This document shows, in pieces, positions 49,321-61,277 of a DNA stretch of 64,000 bases. The position numbers were made by a program, and so were the translations under genes. Positions within the stretch are counted from its first letter, which is position 1; every line of letters begins with the position of its first letter. The notes below the pieces were generated by a model that did no database searches, was not told the DNA's origin, and saw only the letters and a list, made by a program, of their open reading frames with translations. This DNA is from Motacilla alba alba (lineage: Eukaryota > Chordata > Aves > Passeriformes > Motacillidae), in the NCBI RefSeq assembly GCF_015832195.1, contig NC_052017.1, positions 52,095,652 through 52,159,651 of the forward strand, read 5' to 3'.

Positions 49321-51262
49321 AGGTATCTCTGCATGGCTTGTTGTCTGGCTGATCCTGCTGTGCCCCCATGCACGCCCAGCCTTAGAGCCAGTCTCTGATC
49401 TACATGGCAGCATCTACCAGTGTTCATCCTGCAATAACAGATTTGCTGCCTTTTGCATGGGGATTTCTGGATGGGGTTCTCAGTGGGAATCCATTGACTC
49501 TTCTGCTTGATCTGGGCTGAGCTGATACTGGTGTCCATTTTGCCTGTATCTGCTTGGATGATGACTCTCCCTGCCTGTCTGCCACTGTCATCAGGCTCTT
49601 TCCCAAATATTTGCTTTGAGAGGCAGGTCAGCAGTGCGCAAGGTGCTTGGAGATCAGTGCAGAAGGCTCAGTTACAGATTTGCTGACTCATTTCCCAGCA
49701 AAAGGCTTCCCTTCTCCATGGAGGACCTGGGGGCTGTGGCCTTTGCAGAGGGCTTTAATTAGGAACACTGCTGCTTGCATGTCTTTCTTTTCCAAAACAG
49801 AAGAACTTCGAAATGCAATTTTAATCTTTGATGTTGTCAGCTTGCAGTTCTTGTTTTGGGGACAATGTTTCTAGTGTGGTGCTGTTAGTGGGTTGTCTTT
49901 TCTTTTTTTTCAATTGCCAAAATATTTTGAGTGCTAATGCAGGTAGGCAGTTTTTGGTGTGTCTGTATTGGGTTAAACTTCATGTGCATTGTTGGAGTCC
50001 AATCTTTCATCCAGTGAGCAAAGTTAATTATTTGCTTGACTAACAGTGGTAAATAATTCAGTACCATATTGAATTGTGGAAAGTCTCCATCCTTCCAGAG
50101 AGAGAGCAAATCTCAATCTTCCTTTTATGTGTAAGTTTGAGATCACACCTGGTTGGGGTAGCAATCAAGCAAATGACATATGATGATTGTCCTGATTTTC
50201 TTCAAGAGACTGTAGTACCTCTTAGACTTCAGAATCACTGGAATTCAAATGCCTCTGAAGTACAGAAGTGTGCACTTTTTATTCCTGCATGCACATGACA
50301 TTTGGCAATACTTCCATTTGTCCTTGTAAGTGCATGAAAAGATGGTACTTCAGGCTGACGTTCACAACTGAGATTCCAATTTTGAAAGAACTCATCAATT
50401 TAGTAACCTCATCCTGGACTGGAAACATCATACTAGATGAAAACCTCAGGCCTGTGCAGTATTGAGGATTTTGGACATGCAGTTTGCTAGACTAGGATGA
50501 GCCATAATTTCAGTGGGGAGCTGTACCTTGTAACTTTGAGCTTCTCAAAGTCGTATTGCTTTGTCCAGAGTGTTAGGATCATTGGAATTCCTAGTTAAGT
50601 GCCTATCCCCACTTAGTCAGGAAAGTGTAAGCAATACTTCTTACCCTTGTGCTACTTTCTATCCCAAGATTGGAAGTGTTAGATGTGCAGTGTGCCTCAT
50701 GCAAGCTCTGTTTTCAAAGGAATAAACTAAAATAAAGATGGGCCAAGCAACATTTTGTTAACCTGTTTGGTTCAAGAATCCTGAAACTGAAGAACAAGTC
50801 TTACCTTGTGACTGAAGTTGTGCTTTTCCCACAGAATTACTCTGTTTTTCAAAACCAGGTAGGTATTATTTTTCAGGGCTTGTGGGTTGTGGCTTTTCTT
50901 CTAGACAGACTGTGATTATCGCCTGATAAGATCAGCTGCAATCAGCATTGTAGGCACATGACCTCCATGCCTTCTCCAAGGGAAAACTTGTTCCCTTGGT
51001 GAGCCTTAGCATCAAGTTTGCAGAGACCTAGGCTCCACTGGTGAAACATGAATCAAGCCTGCCACATGCTTTCCTATACCTTCTGTAGAATGTGGATTAT
51101 ACTTGTCTTTTGCTTTTTGTCTGTTTCATCTCTGACTGCAAGTACCTTAGGACAAATGTGATTTTCTGCACTATCTATGAACAATGCCACTGCAGGGTTT
51201 CAAGCTGCTGCTGTAACATTACTGGTTCAATAAAGTGGCAATTACCTGGAAGAACCTTGCTT

Positions 51263-51332
51263 AAAAACAAACAAACAAACAAAAACAAACAAACAAAAAA
51301 CACCCCAAAAAAACCCCAAAAAACCCACAAAA
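51263..51332 (+). repeat. (AAAC)n and A/C-rich low-complexity tract
   Basis: Starts with aaacaaacaaacaaac, continues as variable A-runs broken by C's, and ends in aaaaccccaaaaaacccac. It may be the expanded A-tail of an old retro-insertion in sense orientation, or simple slippage. Confidence 0.85.
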
Positions 51333-52589
51333 AGCTAAATTGCTGTGAACTCTTCAATGGCATGATGAATTTTGGCACACTTCAAAGCATCTGAAGCTCC
51401 AAAAAGAGAGGTGCCTCTTCTGCCTCTGATATACTATCTTGAGTAAGAGGAACTTTCTCATGAAAGAGTTTGATGCTTTCTTTGCTCCATCTCATTTTAC
51501 ATCAGACTTGCTTTGTGTCCATTCTCTTGATTCTGTGAAGGCACATGCACTGTGTCCTGTTGCAGATGATTGTTTCTGATCACCACTCCGAGTGCGAGCA
51601 TCCTCAGCCCTTGGAGGTGTGGTCACACTTGCTCCTGGAGCGCTGTGCTGCGTGCTGGAGTCCTGAGGGAGCTGTCTGGGAGAAGAACAATGAGGTGCCC
51701 TGACAAAGTGTCTCAGGCAGCTTGAACATAACTTACTGTGTCAAGAAGAGAGAGCAAGAAAAAAGCACGAGGTGTTCTAATAAAAGCACTAGCGCCATGA
51801 AGATTCATTTTTCTTAGAAAGAATCTTAAGAAGTTCTTTTTTTTATTCTTTCTTTTTTTCCCCCTCTGTCTGCATTATCAAATCTCTACCCCCTGTGTCT
51901 GTCTCTCTGTTACTTTCAATATGCATTGCAGCTTCTGTCTCCTCCTTTGTTTGAGTTAGCAATATGGGTCTTTCTAGGCCAAGGAAAGGGGACCTTTTGC
52001 TGGCCTACGTATCAAGTAAACCTTGTGAACAGTGGAGAAGTCAATCCAGATCTCTTAGTTCTGAATCTCTCTTTTCTTTCTCCTGGATTGTACTTCAAAG
52101 TAGACATAGGCTGCTGTTGGTTTTGCTGCTTTGTCGTTTGATAGATGCACACAAATCCAGGAAGTGATCCATATCCTGTCTGACTTCTTTTATCCCCAAA
52201 AGGACTTCCTGCAGAGGAAATAATTTGGGTGGCTTTTGGTTTGGGGTTAAGGAGAAGGCTGCTATCAGATTTTATTTTGACTGAAAGATGCAACTCCTTT
52301 AATATTTCACATCCTGAGTTGATTTGTGAAGAAAGATTGACTGATCCGACTTTTTCAGTCTGATGAAGAAGCTGCTCACTCTCGGGTGGCTACAGGTTAG
52401 CCTGGAGTGGTTGCATCAAGCTTGCCATGGCAGTAGAGGAACCTGTATGACCTACCACAGGCTTCTTCTTTCTGCAGAGACATCTCTTGATGTCACTGCA
52501 GTGATCTGAAGTGCTGTATTGTCTTGCCACCCTTTTGCAGGGGAAACTTCGTGACTTCCTTCGTAGCTACTGTTTTCTATGCCATTGCA

Positions 52590-52695
52590 GTGTTCTTAAA
52601 CTTGAAAATAATTTTGGGCAGGGATTAGAGAGTATTAGGAGGGGCAATCAGAGACCTCCTGAGGGACTTTCCCACCTGAGGGACTCTGTGATGAA
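52590..52695 (+). mobile_element. Possible CR1 3' tail, sense orientation
   Basis: The end of this stretch reads 'gagggactttcccacctgag' followed by 'ggactctgtgatga', similar to the CR1 3' end, where 'tcccaacc..' is followed by short attctgtga repeats. Only about 100 bases are involved, so the call is tentative. Confidence 0.4.
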
Positions 52696-53256
52696 TCTCT
52701 GACGGTCTGCTTATTACTGGCAGCAAATTCCTGTTGTGCCTAATGTGTAGTGAGTGTGCACAGAACTGAGGAAGTGCTGCGATGGAAAGTTAAAATACTG
52801 TCTATGAGGGTTTATGAACTGCAGAATCCAAACCAGTAATTGTAGCTTAAATCTGTATTTCTATAGCCAGAGAATTGAAGTAGGTGGTCATAATATTATG
52901 AAAGTGAGTGGCCTGTGTGACTACGTTCCTGGGAAGACCTGTGTGGGTTTTTTGGTATTTAGAAGGAAGGTGCAAGTGATCCTTGCCACCTGCCTGTGCT
53001 GTAACACAGAGGTTTGGCTCAGCCTTCTGCTTGAAGCAGTGCCGGGAAATATATTTGTAGACCCAGTTTTGACTCTGGTCAGAGGGAGGAAGTGTGCAAT
53101 ATAAAGATTTTGAGCAGGTATTTAAAATCAAACTAACTAAATTTAGGAGTATCTTAAAAACAACAACTATTTATCTTTGTCATAGAAATTTAATAGCCAA
53201 GACTTGAATTCTATGAAATGCTAAGGCGAATAATTTCCAAAATACTCTTCTCTGTT

Positions 53257-53280
53257 TGAATTATAAATTGAATTATAAAT
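53257..53280 (+). repeat. Perfect 12-base tandem duplication
   Basis: The unit tgaattataaat occurs twice in direct succession with no mismatch. Confidence 0.9.
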
Positions 53281-54447
53281 GCCCTCATGAACCATCCAGG
53301 ATTCAAATGCAGGATTTAAACCTGGTTGAGGAGGTGTCTCAGTCCTTGGATCAGGTTAGTTCCTCTCCTTGTAGCTGTTTTCATTGAAGCAGTTGGGTAA
53401 ATATTGAGGGAGGATAGACTCAAACTCTCCTGTTGAATTATACCTGAAACCTCTGAATTAGAGTTCAGACTATCATGGGATGCTTTCAGTTTCTCACTGA
53501 AATGGTATTAATCCCTGTCTTATCACCAAGGGCCACAGAACAAATGCATCCATGGAATTTAATGCTGTTAGTTGATATCATTCACACAGAAAACAAATGC
53601 AGAAGGTGTCCACAAACTGAAGGAAAGTTTTCCTCTGGCAGAGAGAGTGTAGAATGAGGCCAAAAGTGAATTCCTACAAGGCAGGACTGAATGCTGTAGC
53701 CATGTGATAGATGGAGGAGACCAGTATAAATCACAGGATAAAATAACCTCTGTAAAGAATGCTCCTTGTCCTACAAATGTTGTGCAGTTATGCTCCCTCC
53801 TAGGATTTATAAACTATTTCAGTCATTTTTTTTGCAGAACCTTTCAGCAGTCCTGAATTCTCTGAATCAACTGCTCAGGAGAGAATTGAAAATGGCAGTG
53901 CACTGATGCTATAAAGGAAACCAGAAGACTTAGATTGCATTCAACTCTGATTTAACCCAGTGCAATACAACACTGAAATTAGTAAGGTTAGAATGATGTT
54001 GCCATGAGCAGAAGTTGCCCTTTGCAGTTTAAAATGTGTGGCTTCAGCTCGCAGTGGTGCAAGTTACACCCCAGGCTGGAGCACACAGAGTGGTGCACTG
54101 AGCACAGGAGGGTGCTTTGTGGGTGTGCCATGCTGGGTGCTTGAGGCAGGAGTGTGCCACTGGAATAATCTGTGTCTATACATTCCTCTGGAGAGATCTG
54201 ATTTTGCTGCAATCCCTAGGGCAGCTAAAGAGGCTTCCTGGCTGAGAGTGGCCCATGCTTGGTCACAGGAGGATTGGGAAGGATGTGAGCACATGTTTAC
54301 ATTAGGCTTTGCTTGAACTGGCACACAGAATTGTAAAGGTATAATAACTTGCAACCAGTTTGGACTCTTACAAAAAACAGCATGAACAGTGTTCTATCAT
54401 TTTCATGTGTACTTTGGCTATAAGTAATGTGCATTAGGAGTTCACCT

Positions 54448-54476
54448 CTAGTAAACTTCTTAGTTTACTAGTAAAC
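54448..54476. repeat. Inverted repeat overlapping a 14-base palindrome
   Basis: Arms ctagtaaac (54448-54456) and gtttactag (54463-54471) flank a 6-base loop. The right arm also forms the perfect palindrome gtttactagtaaac (54463-54476). The gtaaac unit is therefore present three times in alternating orientation. Confidence 0.9.
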
Positions 54477-54712
54477 TACCTAGGTTACCAGCTTTCCCTA
54501 GGTACTCACACAGCCTGTGCAGGCCTGTAATGCTTGTGGCATTGATGCACAAGTGCCTTGCAGAATTTCACTGTATCAGCCTAGGCTAGCACTATTGCCT
54601 ACCATTGGAATGTATTCACACTTGCAGTTTACATCCTCTTGATTCCTTTTGCTGGAATTTCTTCCACCTGATTTAAATGCTTTGAATTGGGTCCTGCTGA
54701 TATGATAGTCTC

Positions 54713-54716
<4 letters not shown>

Positions 54717-54745
<29 letters not shown>
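54717..54745 (+). repeat. T29 homopolymer
   Basis: Twenty-nine uninterrupted thymines. On the minus strand this is an A-tail-like run lying at the end of an open stretch (54629-55081), which makes a minus-strand retrocopy tail conceivable. I found no AATAAA close by on the minus strand and did not identify a parent gene. Confidence 0.9.
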
Positions 54746-54751
<6 letters not shown>

Positions 54752-55271
54752 AAGTTCTGCCAGTGATCTTGTGTCACTGCTCTGCCATCCTGGTTCTGTG
54801 GTGGTGAAGCACAAGCTATTCTGGTGGTAGCTGAGCTCCTGGAAATGCTGGCAAAAGTGGTGAGAACAAAGCTGCACCATGGTTAGAGCTGAAGGAAGAA
54901 AGTGAGCCCATGTGAAAACATGAAACTTGTGAAAGGATTTGGTAGGCGAGCTGGGACTCCAATTTAGCATTTTACCTTTATTCTCCATCATCAGTAAAAT
55001 CAAGAGTGAGTTGTGCTTGGGCCCGCTTTCTAATAATAAAACTATTGAGGATCGATTCAAGCCAGTTCTTGTTCTACACAAATAAACTAGTGTACTGTTA
55101 GCACATGCTGCTATGGAAGAGGGATTGACATGAATATTTGGAAAAGTGTGTTTCTAGAACTTATAAAGCATTAAATAGTAAATATTTTAGTAAGCAAAGA
55201 TACGGCATATATAGGAAAACCTCTGTGTAATCCAAACCAAACAAGCCTAACTGTTTATCCCAATAACTTGT

Positions 55272-55316
55272 CACAGTACTTTAGTAGACACAGTACTTTA
55301 AAGACACAGTACTTTA
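55272..55316 (+). repeat. Three copies of cacagtacttta
   Basis: The 12-mer occurs at 55272, 55289 and 55305, spaced by 17 and 16 bases. This indicates two rounds of a short tandem duplication followed by small changes in the spacers. Confidence 0.9.
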
Positions 55317-58300
55317 GAGCTTTTCTTACCCTATAGGCTTTCTTCTCTTGAAGTTTACCATCTGTGTTCTCCCTAGTACTGAAAACTCTCCTTGGAGAAA
55401 TCACTAGTGGCCTGAGTGTTTGCCTGTATTCAAGGAAGTCCAGCTGAAGTGAGCAAAGTTATGAAGTTAAACCTCAGCAAACCCATGTGTGGCTCTGACT
55501 CAGCAGCGCTGCTGCTGTCCTGGGTGTTTGAAATATCCATGAGCCCTAACCAGCATTTTTAGATGAAATATTTTTTTCTGAAAAATGGATCAGCAACATT
55601 TTTCTGGTTTTCCTCCTTCAAGCCTAAAAATTTCTTTGAAAATTGAACCAGTGGAAACTGCTGACCACTGGGAGGAACACATAATGGGTACATTCCCAAC
55701 AAGGATGGGATGGATTACAGTGCTTCTCCGGTAAGAGGCAAAAAAATCTCTCAAACTAAAAAATTACTTTCAGATTTCAAATAAATTTCTCAGAGTTTAT
55801 TTCAGTGATTTCCTCACACAAAGACTTATGCAATGGTCACCTCCTTAATTTAAATGTAAGCTTTTTCTACCCAGTGTGGGAAAGATCAAAGATTGTTTCC
55901 AATTTGTAAGTACTAGTGGAAAAATGGTAGAATTTTTATAGCTGGATTTATATTTTAATTAAAAAGGGCTTTGAAGAGGGAAAATAAAGAGGGGTTTGGC
56001 AGAAAATTGTAATTATTTTTAAATTTCTGGGGTTTTGTTATGGAAAAAAAGGGCAAGCATGAAAATTTGTTCTCCTGGTGATTTATTTTTGTTAATAGCA
56101 TTTTTTTAAGTTAAAAAGTGACTTTTCATTTTTTTAACTGCAATTACTCATGTAAAACCAGGTAATTTTTTCCTGTTTTCATCTGTGAACAAAAAGTAGT
56201 ATAAATATCCTAGACCAACACCCTGCCACCCCACCACCCAAACTCCCATCTTCCCTGGACCCCCAAAATACAGTAGACTCATTAATGCTTACATGGGAAA
56301 TTTTGATTTTTAGTTTTTTAAATACATATGAACTTTTCTTTTTTAAAGAATGGTATTTCTCCCTCTGCTACACTTGAGATATTTTCAGATATTAATGATA
56401 TAAATCAAACAAATGTTTAGCAAAGAAACAAAGTTTGTTATCTTATCTGGTAACACATCAGTTTCACAATCTCTGCTAAATTCACAAGTCCACATCTGTG
56501 ATGAAAGCAATGGTCACATGCAATCAGAATTATGCTTAAGCTGTGTTTATGTCAAAGAGGAAGTCCCCTTAAACATGTTTCTAAAGGAAAATTGTGATTG
56601 GTAGCCCTTTTTTTTTTTTTTGTCCTCCAGATGTTTTTAAGCATTTCAATGTTTTGTCATAGTGAAAAATCAAGATGAATTTTTATTGGTATGTGTCTGT
56701 CAGATTTACATTTGTGTCTGTGCTCCATGAGCACCGTGGAATTTTAATTTACTTCTATCCACCCAGCTGGGTGCCTGACTTACAGCCATAGCTCAGAGAA
56801 GGGGTTGAAAGAAGTTAAGAGCAGAGAGCACATATAATACTTGTATCAGTAAACTACAATCTAGGGGTTCAGGTCACAGCTTTCCAGCCATGTCTGGCTG
56901 TGTTAGAGCTTACCAATACATGCAATGAGAAATTCCTCTCTGAAACATCCACTTAATTGATTTTTGGCACGTGAATATCTAATGAAGAATTAGTTAGAGA
57001 CATGTAAGACATGGTTGGCCTGCAAAAGAACTAGAGAAAACTGGTGTCTTTTTTGTTGAGAAGGAGCTCTAAAAATTAAAAATCTACCTGAGATTTAATT
57101 TTTGTATACCATGGGTCTCCAGTTTTAGAACAATAAAACATTCCTGTCTGTGACAAGAAAAGCAAGAATATGGACATCAGTGATTGAGAAAGTTATTAAC
57201 ATTACAATGACCATGACATTAGATAAGCAACTGAGAAATGCTTTAAATATTTGTCAAAGACCTAAAGAAATTAATAAAGCTAGTGGAAAATATGCTTAAT
57301 ACGTGTTCCTGAGTGCCTGGAGGTACCTTCCTGTTGCATGCCACTGTTGCTGGTTTCATCAGGAGTAACAGCAAAATCCCTCCCACTGCATTTTGTTGAA
57401 GGTTTAATTTTCCAGCAGGTAGAGGCAGAAGTGCCTGCATCACAGAGTGAGTGAGAGCTAGAGCTTGTGAAGAACCTGCATGGGCCATTCTTTTGTATAG
57501 GGATGTGTGGGAGTCTGAGGATTAAGTGAGTCTTTGAAGAGCTTGGATTTGAGTTTACATTTATCCTTTGTCACAGAAGCTGAGTTTTTAAAATATTTTT
57601 CTTCCTATGCAGGCATGAATTTGCTGAAAGGCAGAATGTTGTAACTTGCTGCGTGATATTTTTGGCCTGCTCCAATCCAGTAGGTTATTTAGACTTATAT
57701 TTTAAAATAAGACTTATTAAATATTAAATTAACTCTTTTTTTTGCAATTATTTTCTTGAAAGAAAAAAAAAGTTGCTTTTTAAGGAAATACTTATATTTT
57801 CTTTGATATGGCTCAATTGGCTGTAGTTATTAAAGGGAAGTCAAACCAGATGCAGCTGTAGTCCTCATCTGCTTCCACTAAGGCTGACATGGACTTAATG
57901 TTGGAGTATAGCTTTGATGACAATTTGAATGGGAACTTGGAGACTGTATTTCAGGGTCTGAGGGCTTCAGTACTGATCAAGCCTTAAACTAGGTGGTTTT
58001 GTAATTTGAGATTTCAATTGTTCTCTAGAGCTGCATGAGACCAATAAAGTGTTGTAGATAAAATGAATTTAGCTGACAGATATGCAACATGTGCAATATA
58101 TTTTTACTATTTCTTTACAAAGGTAAAGGCAAATGCTGAAATCTTTATTCATTTGTGTCTCCTTCCTTATCCAGACTAAACTGCCATTGGCTCTAGCCTG
58201 TCTCTGACTCATCAAAATCAGTGGAAATGCATCCCCATGAAGACTTCAGGATGCAATCCCCTTTGTTTCAGCCTTTCAGGCCAGCATCACTCAGACTCCC

Positions 58301-61245
58301 ATCACAGAGGCACAGACACTGCATGAGCAACATGACATCCTTGGAAAGACATCTGCCCTATTTGGTCAGCTCTCACTTCAACATGGTTAAAAGTTCCTGT
58401 TTTAACAGTTTCAGTCACGGATTAATCCTGCAGTTATTACCTGTATGAAGGTGTAAAAAAAATATTTTGTGGTTGTACTGTAGCTTGTGCTTCTGCTTCT
58501 GCCTTGCTGGGTCACATTGTCTATGTCACACCGTCTGGTTCTGATGCCATGTCCTTTCTTCTCCATGTTGATATAGTCAGGAACTACTCTGAATTTTACA
58601 CACTTTTCTAGGTGAAGGTTTGGCTCATAAGAAGGTGAAATGACTTGTGGATGTATTTTGATTGGTGTTTCAGTCAGTTCAGTGTGTGTTTCATAGGAAG
58701 TGCTAAGAGTGGCTCATATCAGTCACAAGATGTGGAAGTAATGTTTGACTTGCAGGTACCATTTATTCTTTGACACTCTCTTGCATCTTGCCATTTTTGA
58801 GAAAAATGTTTGCAATGAGGTTTCCAGATATAGCTTAGCATTTGTATTTTTGTAGCTTGGTATGTTGCAATGATAGAGCTCTAGCTGCCTATGTAGGAAA
58901 ACTCAAATTCCCACAGTTTGATGATTCAGTTGAACCCTTAACCCTTTAAAATTATTTTTGAAAACCTTTTTTTCATCTCTTGGTGTTCTCTAAGACGATT
59001 TGATGTAATGGAATTCTTGCTTTTTTTTACTGGTATAAGGCAAGGGTAGGATTTGAAATAAGTTTGGTGATTTATTTATTTTTTTTCTAAGATCAAATTA
59101 CAATTTGACCACTTTCATTACAGATGATCAAACAGAACTGCAAACACAATTTTCAGATTAACATCCATTACAGCATAAAGTATTCAGTGGCAGCCTTTGC
59201 CAAGAGCTGTCCAAAACCTAATTATTCATCATTAAACTGCAGCCTGAAGACACAAAACCAGACCAGAGGTCTGCTGTATAACATTGCTGCACATGCACAT
59301 AATAAAACAGAGGGTTGGATCCACAGGGGACTTGGGTCGCTGTTTCTGCTTCCTGCTCTTCACACTACACGCCCAGCAGTTAAAAAATATACTGTGTTCA
59401 CAGGGAAGGGCCTTGAATCACTGCTGGATACCTGCTTCCCTCCAGGTGACTGCCCTGGATGCCAGGACACAGTCATGCTCCCTGCCTTGCTCTCCTTAGC
59501 CCCACCACCTGGGATATTGTGTAAGGGGAAACAGCTGTGGTGGGAAAGATGGAAAATGTTCCTGCAGGCCCTCCTTAATGCTGGGAGGTGTGGGGTTGAG
59601 ATGCCCTTAGAGGGGCAAAGTTGATGCCAGTCCTCTCACAGGCTTGGGACGTTACAAATTCTCTACTCTGGGATGCCATTGCATCAGCCGGGAACTGCGG
59701 GAATTCCTTGGTGAAAACTTGAGAGCCTGAAGGCTGGATGTGGGATGCACCACTTGGAGAAGGCATCTCTTTTCTGCTTTTGTAGTGCCCCTCTGGTTAC
59801 AAACCCCAGCAGTGGATAGCAGGACAGACAAATGTGGAGGGGGAGAAAGGAGGTGCACAGAGACAGCAAGTACCCTGCCTGGGCTTATGCAGCAGGATAA
59901 GGCAGAAGCAAGCAGTCTATGCAGGATTCCCCATGCTGCTGTGACATCCCAAATCCTAAAGGATATTGCTCCTCTTATGACCTGGTGTCACGTGATAATC
60001 ATATTTGGCGTTTGAGATTCCAGAGTACAGAAGTGAGCCGCAAGGCACCAAGGGTTGCTTCTGTTTGCACGCTAGAGAATGCTCTGGGTCATGGAGGGAG
60101 TACATGGGCAGTCCAGGAGCTGACTCCGTGCACTGCTTTACATTTGGACATCTCTCCGTGACAAAAAGAGTTCATAACTTACTGTCAGCCTTCTAAATAG
60201 GGCTGAGCACCTGCAAACTCAACATGACAAAGTAGAGCTTGGAAAACTTAGCACTCTGAAAATCAGATCTTCATCAGTTCCAGCTTTCCACATAGTATTA
60301 AAAGTAATTATGTACAAGCTTATGTTTCAGCTACTTGACTTGACCAAAGACAGCTTCTCACTTCCCATTTATGCCCTCCACTTCATATTTTACTGGAACT
60401 TATACCTTCTAATGAGAAACAGGAAAATATGTTGGGCTGTTTTCCTTTTAAGGATGGTATATGATGAATTGGAAATAAGCATGGAAATTAAAATGCCTAA
60501 TGTCTCCATAAAATCACATTCAGTAAGCCTTTAAACTATTCATAGTTTGAAACTGTAATGCCTGCAGCTAAAACAATTGTGTTTAAAGCAACAAGGCAGA
60601 CTCACAGTATAAACTTCTATCAAGATTTTGAGCCTGTACTTGTTTGCTGTTTGCTTTCTCTTCTCTTTCAAGCCTGAATCTTCAATAAAAACCATGGAAT
60701 AGGGCCAAGTAACATGGAAAAGCCTATGTGCTGCTGCAACAGTGAAATCCACGGCAGAAGGAAAAATCTCCTTGATAAACTGTTCAACTGCCTGTGCTAG
60801 ATGGTGATGGTTCCTGCTGTTATTATGGGGGTTGTAGGTTGCAAAATTTCATGTCTCACTTTTTTTCCCCTCCTGGCATTAAAGACTCAAATTCAACTGT
60901 TCCTTTCTTCTCTTGTCTTTTCTTTTTGGGTAGAACAGGCAAAAATATGAACTCTCTCTCACCTTTCTATATCCTCTGCTTTTTTTTTTTAGGGTATTGT
61001 ATTGCCTTTATCAGAATTATCTCCTTTTCTTTAAATCTTACAAGTTTGATTATTACAGCCCAACAAGATTATTCTACAAATGGACCTGGAGCTAGAGACC
61101 TATATGCCCTTTCCATTTCAAAAGTGTCAATATCTTCACAATACAAAATGGCTTTCAACTTTTCTTTCTTCCTTTTTTTTATTCAATAAAGTGATTTCAG
61201 TAAAAGTAAGCTCCAGAAATTTATCCCATGTTCTCTTCTGCCAAA

Positions 61246-61277
61246 TATACATAGATAATGTATATTATCTATGTATA
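61246..61277. repeat. Perfect 14-base inverted repeat, 4-base loop
   Basis: Arms tatacatagataat (61246-61259) and attatctatgtata (61264-61277) enclose the loop gtat. It sits in TA-rich DNA, but the presence of G and C at matching places makes chance pairing unlikely. Confidence 0.9.

Larger units (their letters stand above)
45536..52589. other. Intergenic sequence, no gene recognised
   Basis: Contains an A/C-rich low-complexity run near 45963-46010, a GC box near 49311 and the A-rich tract at 51.26 kb. I support no coding exon; open stretches such as 49230-49538 minus lack any known motif. Confidence 0.45.

Noticed and set aside
59124..59624. 166-codon plus-strand open frame
   Set aside because: No known motif or splice context; it includes low-complexity sequence and has no conserved neighbour.
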